This document shows positions 28,355 through 35,989 of a stretch of 64,000 nucleotides of DNA, piece after piece. This DNA is from DTLC01 sp964555645. GTDB taxonomy: Bacteria; Verrucomicrobiota; Verrucomicrobiia; Limisphaerales; DTLC01. The notes beneath the pieces are model-generated. The model ran no database searches. It saw only the letters and a program-made list of their open reading frames with translations, and was not told where the DNA came from. The stretch covers positions 1 through 64,000 of the forward strand of contig CAZKTA010000003.1 in NCBI GenBank assembly GCA_964555645.1. The letters are read 5' to 3'. Position 1 is the first letter of the stretch. Each line of letters opens with the position of its first letter. The translations under genes were made by a program, and so were the position numbers.

Positions 28355-29850
28355 TGTACTCGTATTACACGGAAAAACGCTGCATTATTGCTTGCAGGTA
28401 TTGTCACAGAATCACTAAAACCACTGGCTGTGCGTGCTGCGCCGTAATTGCTCCATGTCGAGTAATTTGTGGATGTTTGTACCTGATAAGTGCTGCCAGG
28501 GGCCGTATTCCAAGTTAATACCAATCCCTGCTGTGTTGTCACCAGTTCAAGCTGGATTAAGTCGTACTGCCGCGCAAACAGGTCAAAGCTGGTCCCTGCA
28601 CCGAACGAAGTCCAAAGCGCCAAAAACCGGCTTACACCGTCGGTGGCAACGGTCGGTTGTATCTGGCGGCTGATCGGTGTGGTGTTTACTTGGAATTCGA
28701 CCCCTTCAAGTCCGCCACTGCCCGAGACAAACTGACCGAATACACCTTCCCAATGAGTGTCCTGACCCAGGCTCGTCCAGACAGCGAGGTAATTTGCCCC
28801 AAAAGAGCTTAACCTTGGCCCGAACTGGTCGCCAAACCGCCAAGTGTTCAGAAGTACCGGGGCTGTCATTGCTGCGCCGCTGCCATCGTAAATACGCATG
28901 AACACATCCCAACTATTTGTCGAACGCCGCGTCGGAACGCCGCTCACAACAACACCGTCGCGACTGCCAGAAGTCAAAGTAACATTGTCATTCTGGCTCC
29001 AAACAACGGCGAATCCACCTCGCGGCGAAGCTGCAATTGCCGGATTCGCGCAAACATTTGATGTAGTGATGTTAACCGGGAACTCGTTGCAAAGCGGCGC
29101 GCCTGTTGAATCGAATAGGCGCGCGTAAATATCAACACTTCTGCTAGAGCGCTGCAGCTCTGAAACCCATGTCACCACGAAATTACCATTTGCAAGTGCC
29201 GCAACCGCAGGTGTGCGCTGGTTGCCATACGGCCACTGATTGATTTGGAACTCGGTTCCGATTTTTGCGCCCGAAGGCGAAAACAATTGACCATAAATAC
29301 CCTGCAAATCGCCATCTTGTCCGTAGCTTGCCCAAACAACAACCACATTGCCATTTCTGAGAGTTGCAACTGCAGGATTAATCTGGAACTCGTTCGTGTA
29401 GGTGTTAACCAGAATATTGGTTGTGGTTGTAAACGACCCGGCCGCATTCAGGAACCGCGCGTAAATCTTTTGGTAACCGAGTTTGCCACCCTGCCAGACA
29501 AAAACCGCACCGCCATTATTCAACAGCGCAACCTGTGGTTTTTCATGCTCGCCTACGGTTTGCGCATTGACACGGAACGGTGCGCCAGCCTGCCCAAGAC
29601 TGGCGTTCAGCCGCACAGCACGAATGTTTAATCCGTTTGTGCCGATCGAATTATCCTGCCAAACAAGATAACCCCCGTTAGTACTGATAGCGGCTTGCGG
29701 CCACGTCTGATCACCCGGCAGTGAACCAACTATTTTGTAATCTGGGCCGCCCGGTGAAAATGCATTCTGTGCAGTTGCAACGCATGGGATGGCAACCAAA
29801 CACACCGCCGACGCCCAAACACGCCTCAGCCTCTGTAGCAAACGCAACAT
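28351..29850 (-). CDS. Exported repeat protein (probable beta-propeller), first gene of secreted operon
   Basis: From ATG 29850 the product is 499 residues with a signal peptide (RVWASAVCLVAIPCVATAQ). The body contains about six to seven repeats of roughly 55-60 residues. Each has a variable start, a V-W core strand (FVVTWVSE, FAVVWSQND, VVVVWASYGQ), an IYARL or IYGQLF strand, and FQVN/FPVN. This regular spacing suggests a beta-propeller. The last 60 residues are the shared domain ending FFRVIRVQ. A TTG at 29919 would add 23 residues before the signal peptide and is unlikely. The ligand is unknown. Confidence 0.78.
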   Translation of the reverse strand: MLRLLQRLRRVWASAVCLVAIPCVATAQNAFSPGGPDYKIVGSLPGDQTWPQAAISTNGGYLVWQDNSIGTNGLNIRAVRLNASLGQAGAPFRVNAQTVGEHEKPQVALLNNGGAVFVWQGGKLGYQKIYARFLNAAGSFTTTTNILVNTYTNEFQINPAVATLRNGNVVVVWASYGQDGDLQGIYGQLFSPSGAKIGTEFQINQWPYGNQRTPAVAALANGNFVVTWVSELQRSSRSVDIYARLFDSTGAPLCNEFPVNITTSNVCANPAIAASPRGGFAVVWSQNDNVTLTSGSRDGVVVSGVPTRRSTNSWDVFMRIYDGSGAAMTAPVLLNTWRFGDQFGPRLSSFGANYLAVWTSLGQDTHWEGVFGQFVSGSGGLEGVEFQVNTTPISRQIQPTVATDGVSRFLALWTSFGAGTSFDLFARQYDLIQLELVTTQQGLVLTWNTAPGSTYQVQTSTNYSTWSNYGAARTASGFSDSVTIPASNNAAFFRVIRVQ

Positions 29851-30010
29851 AAATCCTGTGCACACTGTAACAGCCGATTTCGCTGTTGTCCACGTTTTTT
29901 CAATCGTTTCACCTTTCAAAACTCACTACACAAGGCCGCGCCCTTAAAAATCGGCAACATTCGGTCCAGCACGGCCCAACCATCCAACACACCGTTAGTC
30001 CCAACCCAAT

Positions 30011-30895
30011 TCACAGCAACATTGCCTGAGCACATGCAACTGGCTGCACCGGACCAAGCTCAGCCAACAGCGACTTAAACCCCCAACGCATGTACAACTC
30101 GCGCAGCCGCTCTTTGTCAGGCAGATGCGGCCGCAGGCGCTCAGGGTTAAAGTCCAATGGCAAATCGTCCTTGAGCCGTATTAACTGTTGATTACGTGCC
30201 ACAAGGTCGCGCGCAGACTCAAGTGCAGCACGGATTTTGTCCGATTTAACCTCGCCTAGCCGCTCAAACAAAGTTTTGACCGAGCCAAACCGGCTCAACA
30301 GCTCGGCTGCTGTTTTTGGCCCTACACCAGGTACACCAGGAATATTATCTGAATTGTCACCAACCAAGCTCAACCAATCAACTATTTGAGCCGGCTCAAC
30401 ACCGGTCCCGGCCCTGACACGTTCCGCCGTCCATGGCGTGAGCGATTTATCGTTTGGATTAATGACCGCGATCTGCAGTGAGACAAGCTGCAAGAAATCT
30501 TTGTCTGAACTGGCGATAAAAACCTGCATGCCACATTCCGCCGCCCGCTTTGCTATACACGCTATGTAGTCATCGGCCTCCACATCCAGTTGCTTGAACG
30601 AGGCGATACCGGCGGCGTCAAGATAGGCGGCAATTTCTTCCAGTTGCTCTGCTAGTTCGGGCGGCATGGGCGGACGTTGTGCCTTGTACTCGGGCAATGC
30701 ACTTGTACGTTCTGTACTTAACCCGCCGTCCCAAACTACGGCGATGTGCGTGGGTTTAACTGTCTGGCGCAGCTTGGCCAGCATCTTGATGAATCCAAAA
30801 ATTGCGTTGGTTGGTTGCCCAGTCGGCGAGGTTAACCGTTGTATTGCATGAAAAGCCCTGTAACCGTAGGCGTGCCCGTCAACGAGCAACAACAT
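30011..30895 (-). CDS. Stand-alone 5'-3' exonuclease (FEN-like, PolI N-domain type)
   Basis: A 294-residue nuclease matching the 5' nuclease domain of DNA polymerase I but without the polymerase. Visible motifs are LLLVDGHAYGYRAFHAI at the start, EADDYIACIAKRA and SSDKDFLQLV (metal-binding acidic residues), and NSDNIPGVPGVGPKTAAELL (helix-hairpin-helix). ATG 30895 begins directly at the conserved core. GTG 30940 would add 15 residues with no family match. It may remove RNA primers or flap structures. Stand-alone copies occur in bacteria whose PolI lacks this domain, but that cannot be checked here. Confidence 0.88.
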   Translation of the reverse strand: MLLLVDGHAYGYRAFHAIQRLTSPTGQPTNAIFGFIKMLAKLRQTVKPTHIAVVWDGGLSTERTSALPEYKAQRPPMPPELAEQLEEIAAYLDAAGIASFKQLDVEADDYIACIAKRAAECGMQVFIASSDKDFLQLVSLQIAVINPNDKSLTPWTAERVRAGTGVEPAQIVDWLSLVGDNSDNIPGVPGVGPKTAAELLSRFGSVKTLFERLGEVKSDKIRAALESARDLVARNQQLIRLKDDLPLDFNPERLRPHLPDKERLRELYMRWGFKSLLAELGPVQPVACAQAMLL

Positions 30896-31046
30896 TGACG
30901 TTGAGTTTACAGCCGAATTTGGTTGGCTAGCGTCTGACACGGCCGATGTAATACTGATTGTGCGAGTTACAATTGCTTGTGTTGTATTGTTTTTGCTATC
31001 GGCACATAGATGTCATACCGCGCCAACTCGCAACCGAGAGCAGTTA

Positions 31047-31748
31047 CTACTGGACACCTGCAATAGGCTGCGCCACCTGCGATTGAGGTTGAACCGCGCT
31101 AACCCCCTGTCCACCGCCCGATTGCATCTGAACTGGCGGCTGGGTCGGTTGAGGTGGGAACGAAGTGCGTGCGAACGGCATTTCGTCCTCAGAATGCAAT
31201 CTGTTGCCAGCCGGATCAATGATCGTTGGCGTTACAAATACGACCAGATTTTTCTTCTGCGTACTACGCGATTCCATTCTGAAGAACCGCCCAAACAACG
31301 GCAGATCGCCCAGCAACGGTACCTTGTTCTTAATTCGTTCACCCTTTTCGTACAGCATGCCACCAAGCACAACGGTCTGCCCGTCCCAAACGTTCACTGT
31401 CGTGGTTGTTTGCCGAACACGAAACCGCGGCAAAACAGTCGGCACAACAATCGCATTTTGAGGTATCTGGCCGAGACCAACCCGAACGTTCTTCGGCTCG
31501 TCATAACCGACAAACTCGACCAAGGACGGAATCAGGGTCAGATTAACCGTGTAGCCGTCCGATAGCACATAAGGAATAACATCCAAAACCGGACCGACTT
31601 CAAGCGGCTGCGGCATTGGAAAAATAAACGGTGCACCGATCTGCTGCTGAACGATCTGGCCGTGGCCAACCACAATTGTCACAAGCAGGACAGTTGTTGC
31701 ACCCAGCCATCTTAGCCTGCGTTGAATTTGAACACGAACTGTTTTCAT
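31047..31748 (-). CDS. C-terminal half of a secretin, encoded separately with its own signal peptide
   Basis: A 233-residue protein starting with a Sec-type signal (basic RVQIQRRLRW, hydrophobic LGATTVLLVTIVV). Residues 50-185 are the second part of a secretin core: VGPVLDVIPYV, DGYTVNLTLIP, WDGQTVVLGGM (119-131), KVPLLGDLPLFGRFF (142-156) and VFVTPTIIDPAG (170-181). The first part of the core is missing from this protein and ends the upstream gene, 55 bases away. The spacer holds a stop and a plausible AGGTG ribosome binding site, so this is a separate gene rather than one reading frame broken by an error. The tail is Gln/Pro-rich. It presumably joins the upstream product in the outer membrane. 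Confidence 0.85.
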   Translation of the reverse strand: MKTVRVQIQRRLRWLGATTVLLVTIVVGHGQIVQQQIGAPFIFPMPQPLEVGPVLDVIPYVLSDGYTVNLTLIPSLVEFVGYDEPKNVRVGLGQIPQNAIVVPTVLPRFRVRQTTTTVNVWDGQTVVLGGMLYEKGERIKNKVPLLGDLPLFGRFFRMESRSTQKKNLVVFVTPTIIDPAGNRLHSEDEMPFARTSFPPQPTQPPVQMQSGGGQGVSAVQPQSQVAQPIAGVQ

Positions 31749-31803
31749 AACACCTACAAATTAAATTATGCGTTAAAAACCTGGTGCTGTCGCCGGGTTG
31801 TGT

Positions 31804-34113
31804 TTAGAAACCGCCCACTCCACCTCCGCCTACACCGCCCACGCCACCGCCGAATCCGCCCACTCCGCCCATACCGCCCACCTGCTGGCTAAAGCCGTAG
31901 TACATGATGATGTTCTGCACATCGGTAGCTTTCATCTGCGCCTGCCGCCCGCTCAACACCGTCACCTCGGGTGCGCTCAGCACCTCGACACCCGTGCGTT
32001 GTTCAAGCGCGCGCATTACAACCCTAAACTGCGGATCAGTCAAAATGCCAGTCATGGTGAAAAGCGCCGGCCAACCCGATGCGTTCAGGCCACCGGTAAC
32101 AAGCTGGTCTGATGCCGTCGGTGTGAGAGCCGTTCCACCAATGGACGACCCGGGAAATGTGCCCTCAGGATTTGCCATAGTTGGCGGACCCTGGAATGAC
32201 GGTGCCGTGCCACCCTGCAAACCAATTGCACCGTTGTTCATCAGGAAATTCCCGAGGTACCAATCGAACCCAAGTGCCTTAAGATCGCTTTGTTCGATTT
32301 CGATGAACTTCGCTTTAATATTGACTTGGGGCGGGCTGGCATTGAGCACTTGAATTGCAGCTTCGATTATATCAAGGTCTTGCAGCGTAGCGCGTACAAC
32401 AAGTAACCCAAGCCGGTCATTGAAAAAGACTGACTTGTTCGTGCCAGTTGCCGATGTGAAATCAACGCCGTTGGCGGCGAAAAAGTTCCGCACTGCCGCC
32501 TGAAGGTCGGCCATCGCGTTCGTACCGCGCACGGTTATGTAGGTAAGCCCGGCTCCCGTTTGCTGTCCGCCTGCACCTGTACCCGTGCCAAAACCACCGC
32601 CCATTCCGCCAACCTGCCCGCCGACAACATCTACACGCGCAACGTATGCACCGACCGCACCTCCACCGAAACCACCCATACCGCCCATGCCCATGCCGCC
32701 CATGCCCATGCCGCCCATGCCCATGCCACCCATGCCCATGCCGCCCATGCCCATGCCGCCCATGCCCATACCCATGCCGCCCATGCCCATACCGCCCATG
32801 CCTATGCCCAACGGCAGATAACCCACGCTCTCAAGGCCCTGAACGAATGTGTTGGGGTCAACCTTGAATGTCCGTATGTAAAGCGGTTCCGGCTCGGGGC
32901 GTTTGGCTGAAAATATAACTGCATAATCTTCGATCGAGTATTTGATCGGTTGGTCGGCTGTTTTTGTGATTGCATCCAGCACATCCGCTGCGCGTACGTT
33001 GCTCAGAGGCGGGAAAATCCGAATTCGAACCGTGCTCAGATCAATCTCTTCGGTTGGCGCGGTTACTGCAACCGCTGGGGTTGGGGTCGGCGCGCCTTCT
33101 GGCGTGTAGCCGGTCATAGTCGTAGGTTCGACAACCACAGGCGCAGCATGTTCGCGCATGATCAGGAAATTAATCCCCTCTTGGTCGGGGTCGCGCCTCT
33201 TGATTTCCGCCGCAAGGTCCCTGAGCACTTCACCAAGTTCAAGCCCATCATATTTGATTTCATTAGGCGGTTGGCCGAGTCGGATGCGGTTCAGCTTGCT
33301 GATGATCTTCTGTCTGCCTTGGCCGGTGTGGACCAGGTTCGTGCGCGCGTATGGATTCGGCACTGGAAGCAACTCGCGTCTGAGCGGCTTTTCCCATGCC
33401 TGCTCGACTTCGACCATGTAACTGCGGGCGTCGGTGTCGTGAGCGCGCGCAGCGCGTGTGAACCGCGATTCCTGTACCAGATTAAGGTAATAGGATGCAG
33501 TTGTGTTTGCCGGGTCAAGCTCGATTGCCTTACGCAACTTGGCCTCAGCTTGGTCCAATTGGCCCATGTCCCACAGCAACCGCCCCTCTTGCACAAGTGT
33601 GGCAGCGGCGACCCTGTTGCTATGGAAAGCCGGTAGCATGTCGAGCACCTCGCGGCCGGGACGCATGCCCTCGGTTTCAGCCAGCAACTGGTCGTTCTGG
33701 CTCTTGAACGTAAGCACAGCCTGGTTCTGCGGATCAACTCGCAATGCCGCTTTGAGTTGTGCATCTGCTTCGGGATAATCTTTGCGTTTGCTAGCTTGTT
33801 TCGCCAACTCAAGCCGCACGGCAACCAATCTCGTGATCACAGTTTGCGTCTCAGCCTCGACGCCAGTGCCGATGCTTTGGGTCAGCTCATAGCATGCCTC
33901 GTACAGTTTCGCAGCCGTTGCGAGATCATTTCGTTGCTCGGCACGCTGCGCCTCCTGGATTTTTTGTCGCAGCTCGACCGTGCGTGCTTGGCGTCTGACA
34001 GCTTCACGCACGGCGCGCTCAGTATCGCTAACATTTGGGCTGGTTTGCCCGCACGCGATCGTTACACCCAAAAATGTTATCAGACCAACTATTGTTAGAG
34101 ACGTTCGCAACAT
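31804..34113 (-). CDS. Secretin N-terminal half (TPR, N-domains, start of secretin core), Amuc_1098-like
   Basis: From ATG 34113 the product has 769 residues. A signal peptide (MLRTSLTIVGLITFLGVTIA) leads to a helical TPR-like region (about 50-215). N-domain-like segments lie around 270-320 and 360-405, a Gly-Met repeat at 436-483, and an N3-like domain around 535-595. The secretin core begins at VNIKAKFIEIEQSDLKALGF (597 on), continues to RTGVEVLSAPEVTVLSGRQA, and then breaks off in a Gly-rich tail (746-769). The rest of the core is in the next gene. In-frame starts up to 34320 overlap the upstream gene and are rejected. It stands in the position of the secretin in the Akkermansia Amuc_1098-1102 cluster. 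Confidence 0.85.
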   Translation of the reverse strand: MLRTSLTIVGLITFLGVTIACGQTSPNVSDTERAVREAVRRQARTVELRQKIQEAQRAEQRNDLATAAKLYEACYELTQSIGTGVEAETQTVITRLVAVRLELAKQASKRKDYPEADAQLKAALRVDPQNQAVLTFKSQNDQLLAETEGMRPGREVLDMLPAFHSNRVAAATLVQEGRLLWDMGQLDQAEAKLRKAIELDPANTTASYYLNLVQESRFTRAARAHDTDARSYMVEVEQAWEKPLRRELLPVPNPYARTNLVHTGQGRQKIISKLNRIRLGQPPNEIKYDGLELGEVLRDLAAEIKRRDPDQEGINFLIMREHAAPVVVEPTTMTGYTPEGAPTPTPAVAVTAPTEEIDLSTVRIRIFPPLSNVRAADVLDAITKTADQPIKYSIEDYAVIFSAKRPEPEPLYIRTFKVDPNTFVQGLESVGYLPLGIGMGGMGMGGMGMGMGGMGMGGMGMGGMGMGGMGMGGMGMGGMGGFGGGAVGAYVARVDVVGGQVGGMGGGFGTGTGAGGQQTGAGLTYITVRGTNAMADLQAAVRNFFAANGVDFTSATGTNKSVFFNDRLGLLVVRATLQDLDIIEAAIQVLNASPPQVNIKAKFIEIEQSDLKALGFDWYLGNFLMNNGAIGLQGGTAPSFQGPPTMANPEGTFPGSSIGGTALTPTASDQLVTGGLNASGWPALFTMTGILTDPQFRVVMRALEQRTGVEVLSAPEVTVLSGRQAQMKATDVQNIIMYYGFSQQVGGMGGVGGFGGGVGGVGGGGVGGF
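32681..32806. repeat. 15-bp tandem repeat encoding Gly-Met-Gly-Gly-Met units
   Basis: There are eight near-identical 15-base units of the form CCGCCCATGCCCATG on the plus strand, with one 6-base interruption after the sixth. They encode about 40 residues of alternating Gly and Met in the secretin N-terminal half. Copies differ by at most one or two bases, mainly silent, which suggests recent slippage expansion. Similar Gly-rich sequence continues on either side without the strict period. Confidence 0.9.
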
Positions 34114-34117
34114 AAAT

Positions 34118-34939
34118 TCATTCTGCAACTTTGTACCTTTTGGTCGTTTTCTTGCCTGTCGACTTCGACGACAATACAACTTCGAACTCGTTTGTGGCAA
34201 TTGCATTAATTGAGGTGATTGTAAACTCGTCACCCGCAAAGGCAATCGTGTTGCCTTTGCGCCGGTTTGACCACACACGACCACCTGATCCGTATCGGAG
34301 ATCGACCGCATAACCATCAACCCGCCTGAACCCGCGCTCAGGTGTTATTGTCACACGTTCGCCAGTTTCATTTATCTCAACAATAAGCTCAGTCGGTTTG
34401 TCCGGTGGTCCCTTAACCTCACGCAGCGTAATAAAATCGGTTTTCTCGCCAACAGACACGTACCGTGACACAGAACGTTTGCTGGGCGATTCCTCGGTTT
34501 CTTTTACAACCTTCAGCAGATAATTTGTCATGGCCTGACTAACCGACTCGAATGTTACCGACAGATACAAGGGCGTGACCTTCACGATCTCGACAAGTTC
34601 AGGGCCCTCGGCTGCTTTTGTTATCCTGCGCCACTTGCCGTCGGGTGTCATGCTCCATTTAACAGGGCTGAACGTGTTGTTCTTTTCATCCGAAAAGACC
34701 GGTGTACTAGGGATTTTGGTGCGCTCAACTGCTGCCCAAGCAACCCTTAGGTCGAGGTTTGTCAACGGTTTAGGTGGTATGCGGGTTATTTCACTGCGCC
34801 GTTTTTCGATCTGCTCCTGTTCACTGGCGATCATGACTGGCAACATGGCAACTGCCACGACCAAAATCAGAAGCACAACAGCCAGCAGGACCTTCTCGTA
34901 ATGTTTTTTTACGAACGCAAGGTTCACAATTACCCTCAC
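34118..34939 (-). CDS. Single-pass membrane protein of the pilus/secretin locus (Amuc_1099-like position)
   Basis: A 273-residue protein with a short cytoplasmic N-terminus, one membrane segment (VLLAVVLLILVVAVAMLPVM, about 18-37), and a periplasmic region of about 230 residues rich in beta strands (RKGNTIAFAGDEFTITSINA near the end). This topology fits a PilP/GspC-like connector. No specific motif is recognised; the assignment rests on its place between the secretin and the Amuc_1100-like gene. Its start overlaps the stop of the gene upstream (ATGA, 34936-34939), and the secretin start follows 4 bases after its stop, so the locus is tightly coupled. Confidence 0.6.
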   Translation of the reverse strand: MRVIVNLAFVKKHYEKVLLAVVLLILVVAVAMLPVMIASEQEQIEKRRSEITRIPPKPLTNLDLRVAWAAVERTKIPSTPVFSDEKNNTFSPVKWSMTPDGKWRRITKAAEGPELVEIVKVTPLYLSVTFESVSQAMTNYLLKVVKETEESPSKRSVSRYVSVGEKTDFITLREVKGPPDKPTELIVEINETGERVTITPERGFRRVDGYAVDLRYGSGGRVWSNRRKGNTIAFAGDEFTITSINAIATNEFEVVLSSKSTGKKTTKRYKVAE

Positions 34940-35988
34940 TTTGGCAGGTTCAGTTTTACAATGTCAACCTTAAGCACAACCCTGATTAGCGTCTCATCCA
35001 GCAAAGGCTGTGGTCCAGTCCGGCGCACACCACTAGCCGCCGTAGGGGCGGTCGCGCCAACGTCTGTCTCCCGCACATAAGGTCCGCGTTCATAAGGCGG
35101 CCTACCATAACCGGGCGGCCAAGGCCGGTATGCACCTCCGGGCGGCAAAGGCCGGTATGCGCCTTCGGGCTGCGTCATCTGGCCGGGATAGCCAGGTGTA
35201 ATTCCAGGCGCGTACCCTTCCGGGCCATAAAATCCTTCTGAAACTGTTGCTGCAGGACCGATGTCAACGTGTTTGATCACAAAACAGTACGGCGAACTCG
35301 CAAAGCCGCCGAGTGCAGCGGCTAGCTCGCCGCTAAAGCATCTGAACGTGACCTCATACGGAGTCAAAACAGCCAGCTCGTTTGTCACAGAGTTACGGTC
35401 AAGATAGTCGGAAGGCACAGTTTCAGGGCTGTCTTCGGGACACACACGCTCCCGACGGATATTGTCCAAGGAATGAACCCGCGCCCGGAACAAAATATCG
35501 CATATTGCCTTCACCTCACCAAGTTGCTGAGCAAGCAAAGGCAAACTGTTTGTGGAAAAAGTCATCCGACGCCGGATCGACTCGAAGGTAAAATTATATC
35601 TGGGCGGCAATGAAACACCCGAGTTAGTTGCGTCACGTTGCAACTGGTCAATTGTGCGGTTCAACTGCGCAGTGAATTCTTCGGTCGTGATTTCCGGCAA
35701 GCTCGGTATCGGTGATACCGGCACAAATCGTTCGGCTGCTTTCTGGATGTATTCGCGTAGCTGTTGCTGTTGTTGCTTTGCAATTTCGATGTTGTTGATT
35801 CTCTCCGTGCCTGGATGCGGATCCATATCAAACAACTGCTTCAGCTGCACCAGCGCATCATCGAGCTGCGTAAAGGCACGTCTATTGGCCATGTAGCCTG
35901 TCAACGCATAAACAAATGCAATAACCAGCAACCCAACTGTCACCAAGCTGGTCAGCAAAAAGGTTAAATGGCGCCGAATCCAAGACAT
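34936..35988 (-). CDS. Amuc_1100-like, PilO-type membrane protein
   Basis: A 350-residue protein with a membrane segment at about 11-30 (LLTSLVTVGLLVIAFVYALT), a coiled coil (about 35-90, QQQQQLREYIQKA), and a periplasmic domain. Its ending VVLKVDIVKLNLPK resembles the C-terminus of Akkermansia Amuc_1100, and the preceding Pro/Gly/Tyr-rich linker (about 240-320) is a low-complexity insertion. Amuc_1100 is known as an outer-surface or envelope protein of a pilus-like cluster that affects host cells. The role here is probably structural, like PilO. It starts 1 base after the PilM stop. Confidence 0.7.
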   Translation of the reverse strand: MSWIRRHLTFLLTSLVTVGLLVIAFVYALTGYMANRRAFTQLDDALVQLKQLFDMDPHPGTERINNIEIAKQQQQQLREYIQKAAERFVPVSPIPSLPEITTEEFTAQLNRTIDQLQRDATNSGVSLPPRYNFTFESIRRRMTFSTNSLPLLAQQLGEVKAICDILFRARVHSLDNIRRERVCPEDSPETVPSDYLDRNSVTNELAVLTPYEVTFRCFSGELAAALGGFASSPYCFVIKHVDIGPAATVSEGFYGPEGYAPGITPGYPGQMTQPEGAYRPLPPGGAYRPWPPGYGRPPYERGPYVRETDVGATAPTAASGVRRTGPQPLLDETLIRVVLKVDIVKLNLPK

Positions 35989-35989
35989 A

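Noticed and set aside
31749..31803. Secretin split explained as a simple frameshift or sequencing error
   Set aside because: The spacer has an in-frame stop and a ribosome binding site, and the second gene has a full signal peptide that a broken single gene would not have.
32560..32910. Plus-strand open frames rich in His/Ala or Pro/Met across the Gly-Met repeat
   Set aside because: They are shadows of the repetitive minus-strand secretin sequence, with no start context or homology.
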